Shown: piece after piece, positions 27,626 to 36,607 of the stretch
How the letters are laid out: each line of letters opens with the position of its first letter
How positions within the stretch are numbered: the stretch's first letter is position 1
From: Desulfomicrobium macestii
Lineage (GTDB): Bacteria; Desulfobacterota; Desulfovibrionia; Desulfovibrionales; Desulfomicrobiaceae
Direction: 5' to 3'
Length of the DNA stretch: 64,000 bases
Assembly (NCBI RefSeq): GCF_014873765.1
Contig: NZ_JADBGG010000019.1
Location: 28,010 to 92,009, forward strand
The notes under the pieces: generated by a model
Seen by the model: only the letters and a program-made list of their open reading frames with translations
What the model was told of the DNA's origin: nothing
Databases searched by the model: none
Translations under genes and position numbers: made by a program

Positions 27626-28417
27626 ATGACATCATACCTGAACGCCATCATCCTGGGCATCGTCGAAGGCCTGACCGAATTTCTGCCCGTCTCCTCCACC
27701 GGCCATCTGATCATCGCGGGCCACCTGCTCGATTTCACCGGCCCCAAGGCCGAGACCTTCAGCATCGTCATCCAGCTTGGCGCGATACTGGCCGTGGTCG
27801 CCCACTACTGGCCGACCTTCTGGGGCCTTGTGCGCCCCAACGAGCGCCCTTTCAGCGGCATGCGCGGCCTGGTCCTGCTTTTTATGACCTCTTTGCCGGC
27901 GGCTCTGCTCGGACTTTTTGCCCACTCGACCATCAAGGAGCATCTTTTTTCCCCGGTCACCGTGGCCTTTGCCCTGGCGGTCGGGGCCGTGGCCATTCTC
28001 TTGGTTGAAAGAATGCCCGCCAAAAACCAGGTCAAAGGGCTCGACGCGATAACCCCCACACTGGCCCTGGGCATCGGCTGCTTTCAGTGCCTGTCCCTGT
28101 GGCCCGGTTTTTCGCGTTCCGCCGCGACGATCATGGGCGGCATGATCCTGGGCGCCGAGCGCCGCACCGCCGCCGAGTACTCTTTTGTAGCCGCCGTGCC
28201 CATCATGTTCGCGGCCACGGGCTACGACATGCTCAAAAGCTGGCGTCTGTTCAGCCCTGACGATTTTCTGATCCTGGGCGTCGGCTTTGTCGTGTCCTTC
28301 GTCTCGGCCTGGCTCGCGGTCAAAGTCTTCATCGCGTTGCTGGGGCGCCTGACCCTGCGTTCCTTCGCCTGGTATCGCCTGGCCCTGGCTCCGGTGGTGC
28401 TCTGGATCTTCTGGTGA
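27626..28417 (+). CDS. uppP: Undecaprenyl-diphosphatase
   Basis: A 263-residue polytopic membrane enzyme that recycles the lipid carrier for cell-wall synthesis. The motifs 'EGLTEFLPVSSTGH' near the N-terminus and 'PGFSRSAATIMGG' in the middle are the two signatures of the BacA/UppP family. The ribosome site is weak. The stop TGA overlaps the GTG start of the CYTH gene. Confidence 0.93.
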   Translation: MTSYLNAIILGIVEGLTEFLPVSSTGHLIIAGHLLDFTGPKAETFSIVIQLGAILAVVAHYWPTFWGLVRPNERPFSGMRGLVLLFMTSLPAALLGLFAHSTIKEHLFSPVTVAFALAVGAVAILLVERMPAKNQVKGLDAITPTLALGIGCFQCLSLWPGFSRSAATIMGGMILGAERRTAAEYSFVAAVPIMFAATGYDMLKSWRLFSPDDFLILGVGFVVSFVSAWLAVKVFIALLGRLTLRSFAWYRLALAPVVLWIFW

Positions 28418-29043
28418 ACGGCGTGAGCATCGAGCACGAGGCCAAATTCAGGCTCGGCGACTGCCGGGACATGGAGCCCCGCCTGCGGGAGCTTGGCCGC
28501 CTGCGCACGCCATGGCATTTCGAGTCCAACACCGTTTACGACCGAGGCGGCGAACTGGCCGCATCCGGACGCCTGCTGCGCCTGCGCCGCGCCCTGACCT
28601 CGACCCTGACCTTCAAGGAGCCCGCCCCCGGCCCCAAGACAAACGGAATCAAAAGCCGCATCGAGCGCGAGAGCTTAGTCCAGGACCCGCTTGCCATGGA
28701 CGCCATACTGCGCGGGCTTGGCTATGCGCCGCGCCTGCGCTACGAAAAATTCCGCTCCGTGTGGGAACTCCCGCAGGGTCTTGTCTTTCTGGACATCATG
28801 CCCTTCGGCCATTTTCTTGAAATCGAGGCGCATCCCGAGTCCATCGGAACCATCGCGCAGGAGATGGGCCTCGATCCCGGCCACGCCATCGACAAGAGCT
28901 ATCACAGCCTGCACCAGTCCTGGCGCAGACAGCAAGGCCTTCCACCCATGGACGATTTCGTCTTCGACGAAACCGAACACCACCGACTGACCACCAGCCT
29001 GGGCTGCATCGCCCGGCCTCAAGGAGAATACCATGCTGAATGA
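28414..29043 (+). CDS. CYTH-domain phosphohydrolase/cyclase-like protein
   Basis: A 209-residue protein with the N-terminal 'IEHEAKFRL' motif (ExExK) of the CYTH fold and later basic strands ('RLLRLRRALTSTLTFKEP'). The fold is shared by class IV adenylate cyclases and thiamine/tripolyphosphatases. Arg/Lys/Glu residues line the expected tunnel. The activity (cAMP synthesis versus triphosphate hydrolysis) is open. It starts at a GTG overlapping the uppP stop by four bases, and its end overlaps the aminopeptidase start by 11 bases. Confidence 0.75.
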   Translation: MNGVSIEHEAKFRLGDCRDMEPRLRELGRLRTPWHFESNTVYDRGGELAASGRLLRLRRALTSTLTFKEPAPGPKTNGIKSRIERESLVQDPLAMDAILRGLGYAPRLRYEKFRSVWELPQGLVFLDIMPFGHFLEIEAHPESIGTIAQEMGLDPGHAIDKSYHSLHQSWRRQQGLPPMDDFVFDETEHHRLTTSLGCIARPQGEYHAE

Positions 29044-30244
29044 TATCCAGCTCGAAAAATACGCGAAAGTCCTTTTCTGGGGCATGCAGAAAGCCCGTGT
29101 CACACCATTTGCCCCGGGAGACATAGTTCTTGTGCGTACGGACCTTGCGGCCCTGCCCCTGGCTGAAAAGATGCAGGCCCTGATCCTTGCGCAGGGGCTC
29201 AATCCCGTACTGCGCATGAGCCCCCCGAGCGCTCTGGAGAAAGGCTATTTCAGCCTCGCCGAACAGGAGCAGCTCTCCTTTGTCGTCCCAGGAGACCGCG
29301 AACTCTATGAACGCCTCGGCGGCCTGGTTTCCCTGCTTGCCCCGGACTCCATCACGCACCTCCGGGACATCCCGCCGACCAAGATCGCCACCTTCTCCCT
29401 GGCCCGCAAATATCTGCGCGACATCCTGGACAAACGCGAGGCCACCCGCCAGTTCGGCTGGACGCTCTGCCTCATGCCCACCCCGGCCCTGGCCGAAAAC
29501 GCAGGGCTCACCCCGGAGGATTACGCGGCCCAGATCATCCGCGCCTCCTACCTGGACGAGGCCGATCCCGTGGCCACCTGGGAGGGGATTTTCCGTCAGG
29601 CCCACGGCGTCAAGGCGTGGCTGAACGGCATGGACGTGGACCACTACCACGTGCAGTCCGCATCCACGGACCTCAAGGTCCATCCCGGCGAGTCCCGCTG
29701 CTGGATCGGCATCTCGGGGCACAACATCCCAAGCTTCGAACTGTTCATCTCCCCGGACTGCCGCCTGACCGAAGGCACCTACCACGCCGACCAGCCCTCC
29801 TACCGCAGCGGCAACCTGGTCAGCGGCGTGACCCTGGAATTTTCCCAGGGCATGGCCCGGGTGATCAAGGCGGATCAAGGTGAAGAGTTCGTTCGCTCGC
29901 AGCTGGAAATGGACCCCGGCGCGTGCAGGCTTGGGGAATTTTCACTGACCGACAAACGCTTTTCACCCATCAACGCCTTCATGGCGCACACGCTTTTTGA
30001 TGAAAATTTCGGCGGAGAGCACGGCAACTGCCATGTCGCGGTGGGAGCATCCTATGCCGACACCTACGCCGGAGATCCGGCGGAACTGACGGATGAACGC
30101 AAGAAAGAACTAGGCTTCAACGATTCGGCCCTGCATTGGGATCTGGTCAACACCGAACCCAAAAAAGTGACCGCTTTCCTGCGGGATGGCAAGAAAACGG
30201 TCATTTATGAAGACGGCATGTTCACCATGCCCGACTTGGCCTGA
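29033..30244 (+). CDS. M29-family thermophilic-type aminopeptidase
   Basis: A 403-residue cytosolic metallopeptidase of the M29 group. The C-terminal half holds 'FMAHTLFDENFGGEHGNCHV' and the aspartate/histidine 'HWDLVNTEPKKV', which supply cobalt/zinc ligands in this family. It probably cleaves N-terminal residues from peptides. Translational coupling to the CYTH gene is suggested by an 11-base overlap. Length is usual for the family. Confidence 0.8.
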   Translation: MLNDIQLEKYAKVLFWGMQKARVTPFAPGDIVLVRTDLAALPLAEKMQALILAQGLNPVLRMSPPSALEKGYFSLAEQEQLSFVVPGDRELYERLGGLVSLLAPDSITHLRDIPPTKIATFSLARKYLRDILDKREATRQFGWTLCLMPTPALAENAGLTPEDYAAQIIRASYLDEADPVATWEGIFRQAHGVKAWLNGMDVDHYHVQSASTDLKVHPGESRCWIGISGHNIPSFELFISPDCRLTEGTYHADQPSYRSGNLVSGVTLEFSQGMARVIKADQGEEFVRSQLEMDPGACRLGEFSLTDKRFSPINAFMAHTLFDENFGGEHGNCHVAVGASYADTYAGDPAELTDERKKELGFNDSALHWDLVNTEPKKVTAFLRDGKKTVIYEDGMFTMPDLA

Positions 30245-30265
30245 GGTCAGGCGGCTAGATCCGGA

Positions 30266-30616
30266 TCAGGATCCGGCGCAGAACTCGCGCATGGATTCAA
30301 GGGTCTGGTCGCAGGCCAGGCCCAGCTCTGAACGCAAAAGATCCATACTCGCCTGCGATCCGGCCTTGGCGGCCTGCTCCAGTTCGGCGGCGAGCTGACA
30401 GAGCCGGGCCGCCCCCACGGTGGCCGAAGCGCCCTTCAGGGAATGCGCGGTGCGCTCCACCTGATAGAAGTCGCCTTGACTTGCGTACTCGTCCAGGCTG
30501 TGGAGTTTTCGGGGGGCGTCATCCATGTAGAGCTGAAAAAGACTGGTCAGAAGGTCCCGATCCCCGGACATGCGCTCCAGCGTCTCTTCAATGGAAAGCA
30601 GCGGTATGTTTGACAA
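30266..30616 (-). CDS. Hpt (histidine phosphotransfer) protein
   Basis: A 116-residue stand-alone phosphotransfer protein, with the phospho-histidine at His58 in 'ERTAHSLKGASATVG' inside a four-helix bundle. It would relay phosphate between a hybrid kinase and a response regulator. The start is proposed at a TTG with an AGGAGAGAAA site upstream; longer versions from upstream ATGs carry a basic, low-complexity extension without a ribosome site. The hybrid kinase at 36.9 kb could be a partner, but this is only proximity. Confidence 0.75.
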   Translation of the reverse strand: MSNIPLLSIEETLERMSGDRDLLTSLFQLYMDDAPRKLHSLDEYASQGDFYQVERTAHSLKGASATVGAARLCQLAAELEQAAKAGSQASMDLLRSELGLACDQTLESMREFCAGS

Positions 30617-30788
30617 ATTTCTCTCCTGGATGTTCAAGCCGTATCGATCCCTGCAGGTTACTTTTTTTTTGATTATCTGAAAAGAGCTTTGGTTCCACGT
30701 CTTTTTCCGACCCATCTTCTCCTTGCCTCTTGCGCGCAAAATTTGTAGTCTTATCTAACATTTTTCGCAACAGCAAAAGGACTACACC

Positions 30789-31319
30789 ATGGACCACATG
30801 TCCTCCAATCTGGAAGACTATCTCAAAGTCATATTTTCCCTGGAATCCCTCAATTCCGAGGCCCGTGCCAAGGATATCGCGGACGCCATGGGTGTGCAGA
30901 GGGCTTCCGTCACCAACGCGCTGCAAAAACTTTCCCAGCGCGGGCTGATCAATTACCAGCCGTATAGTTCGGTAACCCTTACTCCTGAAGGATTCCGCAC
31001 CGCCACACGCATCGTGCACCGCCACAAGGTACTCTACGACTTCCTGCACACCTTCCTGCAGATCCGTCCCGAAGTGGCGGAGGACACGGCCTGCAAGCTC
31101 GAACACCACATCGACGATGAGAGCCTGGAGACCCTGACCAAGTTCGCCCGCTTCATCATGACCTGCCCGCGCACGGGCAAGGACTGGCTGGAGGCATTCA
31201 CCCGATCCTGCAACGAACGCGGGACATGCACCAACTGCTCCGAGTGCATCAAGTCCTGTCTTGAACGACTGGACGACAAATGTCTGGACAGTTCCGAGCC
31301 GCGTTCGAAAACATCCTGA
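30789..31319 (+). CDS. DtxR/MntR-family metalloregulator with Cys-rich tail
   Basis: A 176-residue repressor. The winged helix occupies about residues 8-70 ('RAKDIADAMGVQRASVTNAL'). By alignment to DtxR/MntR from memory, metal ligands would be D10, H79, C102, E105 and H106. The Cys at 102 is DtxR-like (iron type), whereas D10 resembles MntR. The C-terminus replaces the SH3 domain with a cluster of cysteines (141, 147, 150, 153, 157, 165) around 'CTNCSECIKSC'. It lies 188 bases upstream of the feo genes on the same strand, so control of iron uptake is the likely job. Confidence 0.85.
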   Translation: MDHMSSNLEDYLKVIFSLESLNSEARAKDIADAMGVQRASVTNALQKLSQRGLINYQPYSSVTLTPEGFRTATRIVHRHKVLYDFLHTFLQIRPEVAEDTACKLEHHIDDESLETLTKFARFIMTCPRTGKDWLEAFTRSCNERGTCTNCSECIKSCLERLDDKCLDSSEPRSKTS

Positions 31320-31432
31320 AATCCTCATGCATGCGATGCAAAGTCCCATGGAACACACGACCGGGCTTCCAAAATCCCTCGCGATTACCGGCTGTTGAAC
31401 TCATTTCACGGCTCAGGGACGCCCTGCAACGC

Positions 31433-31460
31433 TTGACAAATTAGACGTACTAAATATTGT
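31433..31460 (+). promoter_or_regulatory. feo promoter with a candidate DtxR-type operator
   Basis: TTGACA and TATTGT are separated by 16 bases. The spacer contains TTAGACGTACTAA, that is TTAG and CTAA arms around five bases, similar to half-sites of DtxR-type boxes. Binding there would block RNA polymerase. The operator identity is inferred from the position and the adjacent regulator gene. Confidence 0.5.
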
Positions 31461-31507
31461 CTCTCGGTCTCGAACACGAGCCCGAAAGACCGCATCAAGG
31501 AGAGCCT

Positions 31508-31759
31508 GTGCCTACCATTGTCAATTTGCGTGAAATGCGCGTGGATCAACACGGCATCATAAGGACCATCGGCGCGCAAGGAGAGCTTGGCCGCCGTATC
31601 CGCGACATGGGCCTTGTACCCGGCACGGAAATCACCGTCATCGGCCGGGCTCCGCTCAAAGATCCCGTGGCCCTGCGGCTCAAGGGCTTCACCCTGACCC
31701 TGCGCAACAGCGAAGCCGATTTCATCACCGTCGAACTCCCGGATGCCGAACTTGTCTGA
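31508..31759 (+). CDS. feoA: FeoA ferrous iron transport protein (first copy)
   Basis: An 83-residue SH3-like protein ('GELGRRIRDMGLVPGTEITVIG') that modulates FeoB. Translation is taken from the GTG following AAGGAGAGCCT, and the end overlaps feoB by 17 bases. A longer frame lacks a ribosome site. Confidence 0.88.
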   Translation: MPTIVNLREMRVDQHGIIRTIGAQGELGRRIRDMGLVPGTEITVIGRAPLKDPVALRLKGFTLTLRNSEADFITVELPDAELV

Positions 31760-33920
31760 ACCCGTCATTGCAACCATCGCCCTGGCCGGCAACCCCAATG
31801 CAGGCAAGACCACCCTTTTCAACGCCCTGACCGGCTCGCGGCAACATGTCGGCAATTATCCGGGCATCACCGTGGAAAAGAAGGAAGGGTACGTCGACAC
31901 CCCGCACGGCCTGACCCGCGTGGTGGACCTGCCCGGCACCTACTCCCTGACCGCCTATTCCCAGGAAGAGCTTGTGGCCCGGGACTTTCTCATTCACGAG
32001 CGGCCCCAGGGCGTCATCAACGTCCTCGACGCCACCAGCCTGGAGCGCAACCTGTACCTGACCGTGCAGTTCCTGGAGATCGGCATCCCCGTGACCGTGG
32101 CCCTGAACATGGTCGACGCCCTGGAAGCCAAGGGCATGCGCATCGACTCGGACCGTCTGGCCAGCCTCATGAACGTGCCTGTCGTGCGCACCGTGGCGCG
32201 CTCCGACAAGGGTGTCCGCGAAGCCCTGGACGCGGCCATGAACCACCCGCAAAAAGCCTGGCAACCGCTGCACATCTCCTACGGACCGGACCTCGATCCC
32301 GTGCTCAAGGAAATGACGGATCTGATCGAAGCCCGGGATTTTCTGACCAAGACCTATCCCCCACGCTGGCTGGCTCTCAAGTTTCTGGAAAACGACCTGG
32401 TCGTGCGCCAGCTTTTCGAGGCCGATTTCGAGTTGCACCGCGACATGCGCGACATGGCCGATAATGTCGCCCGGCACTGCGAGAAGACGCTCAAGACCCA
32501 GCCCGAATTCATCGTCGCCGACTACCGCTACGGCTATATTTCATCCATCCTGCGCCAGGGCGTGCTGACCATCCAGCCCGACCTGCAGGGCCGCGCCGAC
32601 CTGTCGGACAAGATCGACAGCGTGCTAACCCATCAACTGGCGGGGCCGATCATCATGCTCGGCATCCTTTACGGCCTCTTCAGCCTGACCTTCGCCATCG
32701 GCCAGGTTCCCATGGGCTGGGTCGAATCCTTTTTCGAGTGGCTCTCCGCCCTGGCCATGCAGATGCCCCCGGGTCTGACCAGATCGCTGGTCGTGGACGG
32801 AATCATTGCCGGCGTCGGCGGCGTGCTGGGTTTTGTCCCGCTCATCCTGATCATGTTCCTTGGCATCACTTTTCTTGAGGATTCCGGATACATGGCGCGC
32901 ATGGCCTACATGCTGGACCGGGTCTTTCGCATCTTCGGACTGCACGGCAGCTCGGTGGTGCCCTTCATCATCTCCGGGGGCATCCCCGGAGGCTGCGCCG
33001 TGCCCGGCGTCATGGCCGCGCGCACCCTCAGGAGCCCCAAGGAGAAATTGGCCACGCTCCTGACCGCCCCCTTCATGGTCTGCGGCGCCAAGGTGCCCGT
33101 CTTCATCCTGCTCGCGGCGGCCTTCTTTCCGGGTCACGGAGCCAGGGTCATGTTCCTGATCACCCTGGTCGGCTGGGCAGCGGCCCTCGTGGTGGCCAAG
33201 ATGCTGCGCTCGTCCGTCATTCGCGGACCGTCCACGCCCTTTGTCATGGAGCTTCCGCCCTACCGCATGCCCACGACCATGGGCATGGTCCTGCACACTT
33301 GGGAGCGCGGCTGGCAGTACATCAAAAAGGCCGGTACGGTGATTCTGGCCATATCGGTCCTGATCTGGGCCATGATGACCTTTCCGGCCCTCTCCCCTGA
33401 AGCGGCCGCACCCATCGAGTCCCAGATCCAGACCCTGGAGCGGCGTCTGGCTACGGAACCGATTGAGGAAATCCGTCTGGCACTGCAAAACGACATCTCG
33501 GAAATGAACCTGCATCTCAAGGAAGAGACCCTGGCCAACTCCCTGGCCGGACGACTGGGACGCGCCATCGAGCCCGTCACGGCCTGGGCCGGGTTCGACT
33601 GGCGGACCAATATCGCCCTTGTGGGAGGGATCGCGGCCAAGGAGGTCATCGTCTCCACCCTGGCCACGGCCCACGCCCTGAGCGATGACGAGGCGCAGGC
33701 CTTCTCCGCGCGCATCGCCTCTGCCCCCGGCTGGAACACCAGCGTGGCGGTGAGCCTCATGATCTTCGTGCTGCTTTATTCCCCCTGCTTCGTGACCGTG
33801 GTCGCCATCGCCCGCGAGGCTTCGTGGGGCTGGGCCGCTTTCAGCGTCGTTTTCAACACGGGCTTTGCATTTGTCCTGGCTGTGGCCGCGTATCAGCTCG
33901 GCATGAGGATGGGGTGGTAA
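31743..33920 (+). CDS. feoB: Ferrous iron transporter FeoB
   Basis: A 725-residue GTP-dependent Fe(II) permease. The N-terminal G domain has 'LAGNPNAGKTTLFNALTG', 'VVDLPGTYSL' and 'ALNMVD'. After the linker the membrane region carries the two gate motifs, including 'GGIPGGCAVPGVMAARTL', and a C-terminal gate near 'LVGGIAAKEVIVSTLATAH'. It is flanked by two feoA genes, overlapping the first by 17 bases and the second by one base, so all three are translationally coupled. Confidence 0.96.
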   Translation: MPNLSEPVIATIALAGNPNAGKTTLFNALTGSRQHVGNYPGITVEKKEGYVDTPHGLTRVVDLPGTYSLTAYSQEELVARDFLIHERPQGVINVLDATSLERNLYLTVQFLEIGIPVTVALNMVDALEAKGMRIDSDRLASLMNVPVVRTVARSDKGVREALDAAMNHPQKAWQPLHISYGPDLDPVLKEMTDLIEARDFLTKTYPPRWLALKFLENDLVVRQLFEADFELHRDMRDMADNVARHCEKTLKTQPEFIVADYRYGYISSILRQGVLTIQPDLQGRADLSDKIDSVLTHQLAGPIIMLGILYGLFSLTFAIGQVPMGWVESFFEWLSALAMQMPPGLTRSLVVDGIIAGVGGVLGFVPLILIMFLGITFLEDSGYMARMAYMLDRVFRIFGLHGSSVVPFIISGGIPGGCAVPGVMAARTLRSPKEKLATLLTAPFMVCGAKVPVFILLAAAFFPGHGARVMFLITLVGWAAALVVAKMLRSSVIRGPSTPFVMELPPYRMPTTMGMVLHTWERGWQYIKKAGTVILAISVLIWAMMTFPALSPEAAAPIESQIQTLERRLATEPIEEIRLALQNDISEMNLHLKEETLANSLAGRLGRAIEPVTAWAGFDWRTNIALVGGIAAKEVIVSTLATAHALSDDEAQAFSARIASAPGWNTSVAVSLMIFVLLYSPCFVTVVAIAREASWGWAAFSVVFNTGFAFVLAVAAYQLGMRMGW

Positions 33921-34174
33921 TGTTTTTCTGCAAACTCAAAGACACGGCAAATGGGGTGCGCACCCTCTGCGACCTCAAGGACGGCGAAAAGGCGGTGGTC
34001 CGCTGCCTGGTCAAGTCGCAGGGCTGTCACCTCAGCAAGCTCGCGGCCATGGGCATCACTCCGGGCACGCAGATCGAGATGATCTCCAACGCCAGCGGCC
34101 CTCTCATGGTGCTGGTCCGCTCATCGCGCCTGTGCCTGTGCCGCAGCCTGGGCAAGTCCATCGTGGTGGAATGA
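33920..34174 (+). CDS. feoA: Second FeoA-domain protein
   Basis: An 84-residue FeoA/SH3-like protein ('LSKLAAMGITPGTQIEMISN') starting at an ATG that shares its A with the feoB stop. It carries more cysteines than the first copy (CKL, LCDL, RCLV, GCHL, LCLCRSL), which is unusual for FeoA and may indicate metal or redox sensing. The stop overlaps the next gene by four bases. Confidence 0.85.
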   Translation: MFFCKLKDTANGVRTLCDLKDGEKAVVRCLVKSQGCHLSKLAAMGITPGTQIEMISNASGPLMVLVRSSRLCLCRSLGKSIVVE

Positions 34175-34872
34175 AGATCTCCGTCGTCATCCCGGTCTAC
34201 CGTGAGCAGGGCATCGTGGCCCTGCTGGAAGACCTCCTGCGACGGATCCAGATCGAACGGGCAAGCGGTGAAGTCGAAATAACGGTCGTCGACGGAGCGC
34301 CCGAAGCCGACACCCTGGCCCGCATCGGCGGCATGGCCGTATCACGGCTGTCCTCCCCGCCCGGCCGGGGGGTGCAGCTCAACCTCGGGGCTTTAGCCTC
34401 CGGGGGCGAGATCCTGCTTTTTCTGCACGCCGACACCATCCTGCCCGAAAACGCCTTCAGCCTCATCCGCCAGACCCTGCACGACAAGTCCGTCTCCGGC
34501 GGAGCCTTCAGCCTGAGCTACGAACCCCGCACGCCTGGACTGTCCTTCATCACCGCGCTGGCCAACCTGCGCTCACGGCACACCCGCGTGCCCTACGGGG
34601 ATCAGGCCATCTTCGTGCGCCGCGACGTCTTCGAAGAGCTGGGCGGATTCCAGCCCGTGCCGATCATGGAAGACCTCGAATTCATGACCCGTCTGCGCAG
34701 ACACGGACACAAGATCCGCATCCTGGCCATGCCGGTGCGCACCTCGGCCCGGCGTCAGCTGCATGAAGGCATCCTGCGCTGCACCCTGCGCAACCTCTGC
34801 CTGCGCCTGCTCTACCACTGCGGAATTCCGCCGCGAATCCTGGCCGGTCTGTACCGCAGACACGGAGGCTGA
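34171..34872 (+). CDS. TIGR04283-type glycosyltransferase, family 2
   Basis: A 233-residue GT2 enzyme with 'MKISVVIPVYREQG', the 'LLFLHADTILP' DxD region and 'ALANLRSRHTRVPYGDQ'. It belongs to the TIGR04283 group often found beside the TIGR04282 partner that follows here. That pair has been annotated as arsenosugar biosynthesis, but the evidence for that role here is nil. Start overlaps the feoA stop (ATGA). Confidence 0.75.
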   Translation: MKISVVIPVYREQGIVALLEDLLRRIQIERASGEVEITVVDGAPEADTLARIGGMAVSRLSSPPGRGVQLNLGALASGGEILLFLHADTILPENAFSLIRQTLHDKSVSGGAFSLSYEPRTPGLSFITALANLRSRHTRVPYGDQAIFVRRDVFEELGGFQPVPIMEDLEFMTRLRRHGHKIRILAMPVRTSARRQLHEGILRCTLRNLCLRLLYHCGIPPRILAGLYRRHGG

Positions 34873-34875
34873 GCC

Positions 34876-35538
34876 TTGCGCGTACTCGTCTTCACCAAAT
34901 ATCCGCAGCCAGGCCTGGTCAAGACCAGACTGGGCCGGACAGTGGGCCCAAGGCTGGCCGCGAGCCTGCAGGAAGCGTTCATCCGTGATGAACTGCACAT
35001 GCTGGCCGAGCTTGGCGCAAGCGTGACCCTTTGCTGCGACCCCTTTCGCCCCCTTGCCGACTACGAGCGCCTGTTCGGCGCGGATTTGCGCTACACGGCG
35101 CAGCAGGGCGCGGATCTTGGGGAACGCATGCTCCACGCCCTGCACGAGGCGTTGCAGGAAGGCGGCAGCGCGGTGCTCCTCGGCACCGACCTGCCGGACC
35201 TGCCGGGGTCCTGCCTGTCGGAGGCCTTTACGGCCCTTGAGACCGCCCAGGTCTGCCTGGGCCCGGCCACCGACGGGGGGTTCTACCTTCTCGGCCTGAG
35301 CGAACCTCTGTCCAAGGACATTTTTAACGGGGTGGCCTGGGGCGGTGAGCTGGTCCTGAAGCGCACCCTCGGCAACTGCCGCGCCCACGGACTTGTCCAC
35401 CATCTCCTGCCGCCATGGCCGGACGTGGACACAGCCCACGATCTGGCCGCCTATGCCACCCGCAATCGGGACAAAGATACCCGCTCCATGGACCTCATCC
35501 GCGGCCTTGGATTACTGGAGGACGCATGGAAGACCTGA
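34876..35538 (+). CDS. TIGR04282/DUF2064 glycosyltransferase-like protein
   Basis: A 220-residue protein with 'VLVFTKYPQPGLVKTRLG', 'AVLLGTDLPDLPGSCLSEAF' and 'VCLGPATDGGFYLLGLSEP', the DUF2064 signature related to nucleotidyl/glycosyl transfer. It starts with TTG three bases after the preceding gene and overlaps the kinase gene by 13 bases. Biosynthesis of a modified sugar or cell-envelope glycan is possible; the product is unknown. Confidence 0.7.
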   Translation: MRVLVFTKYPQPGLVKTRLGRTVGPRLAASLQEAFIRDELHMLAELGASVTLCCDPFRPLADYERLFGADLRYTAQQGADLGERMLHALHEALQEGGSAVLLGTDLPDLPGSCLSEAFTALETAQVCLGPATDGGFYLLGLSEPLSKDIFNGVAWGGELVLKRTLGNCRAHGLVHHLLPPWPDVDTAHDLAAYATRNRDKDTRSMDLIRGLGLLEDAWKT

Positions 35539-36482
35539 TCCGCTCCTTTCTTGTCGAACGCAACTGGGTGCAGGGCGCGCCGAAAATCAGTTTCCTCGCC
35601 GCCGGTGAGTACAATCAGAATTTTCTGGTGCAAAGCGGGGACACGCGTCTCGTCTTTCGCATCAATCATGGCAGCCAGCTCGGCCTTGCCGATCAGATTG
35701 GATATGAATTCAAGGTATTGCAATGCGTCGAACCCTCCAAGGTGACGCCGCGCCCCCTGCGCGTGCACACTGATCCCCGGCCTTTCGGGGGCGGCGTCAT
35801 GCTCATGCAGCATCTGCCCGGGGAAGCGCTGGTTTATGAACGCGACCTCGCGCGCGCGGCGGACATCTTCGCCCGCATCCACGCCCTGCCGCCCTGCCCG
35901 GAGTTGCTGGTCCAGAAGGATCCCATCGCGGCCATCGCCTTGGAGAGCCTGACGCTCATAAACCGCTATCCCGATCACGCCCTGACGCGGCAGCGCGGCA
36001 GACTGCTGGACTATCACCAGCACATCGTGCGTCTGGGCCAGGACAACCGCGCCCTCTTCGCGGCCGATCGCCTCTGCGTGGTCAACACGGAAGTCAACTC
36101 CGGAAATTTCCTGATCACCCCGGGGAGCGCGTATCTGGTGGACTGGGAAAAGGCCGTGGTCTCCAGCCGCTATCAGGATCTGGGCCATTTTCTGTCGCCC
36201 ACGACCACCCTGTGGAGAACCGAGACGATCCTCGCCCAGGAACAAAAAGACGAGTTCCTGAAAGCCTATCACCGCCGCCTGCCTGATCCTCCGGCACTCA
36301 AGGAACTCATGCGCCTGAGCCGGATCATGGAGCAGGTCATCATCCTGCGCGGCCTGTCCTGGTGCTTCATGGCGCACCACGAATACACCCATGCCGTCAA
36401 GCCGCTGACCGATCCTCTCACCCGAAAAAAAATCGAGCTCTACATGCGCGACCTCGATCGAATCATCGCTTCCGCTCCTTGA
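35526..36482 (+). CDS. Aminoglycoside phosphotransferase-fold (choline/sugar) kinase
   Basis: A 318-residue APH-fold kinase. The catalytic loop has 'LCVVNTEVNSGNFLIT' in place of the usual HxDxxxxN, and 'AYLVDWEKAVVS' supplies the metal-binding aspartate. The histidine/aspartate of the Brenner motif is altered (N-T-E-V-N), which may weaken activity or reflect a specialised class. GGAGGACGC sets the start. It is the last gene of a tightly packed run beginning at feoA. Confidence 0.65.
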   Translation: MEDLIRSFLVERNWVQGAPKISFLAAGEYNQNFLVQSGDTRLVFRINHGSQLGLADQIGYEFKVLQCVEPSKVTPRPLRVHTDPRPFGGGVMLMQHLPGEALVYERDLARAADIFARIHALPPCPELLVQKDPIAAIALESLTLINRYPDHALTRQRGRLLDYHQHIVRLGQDNRALFAADRLCVVNTEVNSGNFLITPGSAYLVDWEKAVVSSRYQDLGHFLSPTTTLWRTETILAQEQKDEFLKAYHRRLPDPPALKELMRLSRIMEQVIILRGLSWCFMAHHEYTHAVKPLTDPLTRKKIELYMRDLDRIIASAP

Positions 36483-36607
36483 GCCGATCCTTGCAGCCCG
36501 GCCGCTGTATGACGAACATCTTGTCATCAGACCGACTTTGACGCATTGTCCTACGTCGGCGTCAAAGCCGCCTCGATTTTCTCCATGAACATGCAAAGGA
36601 TGCCTTC

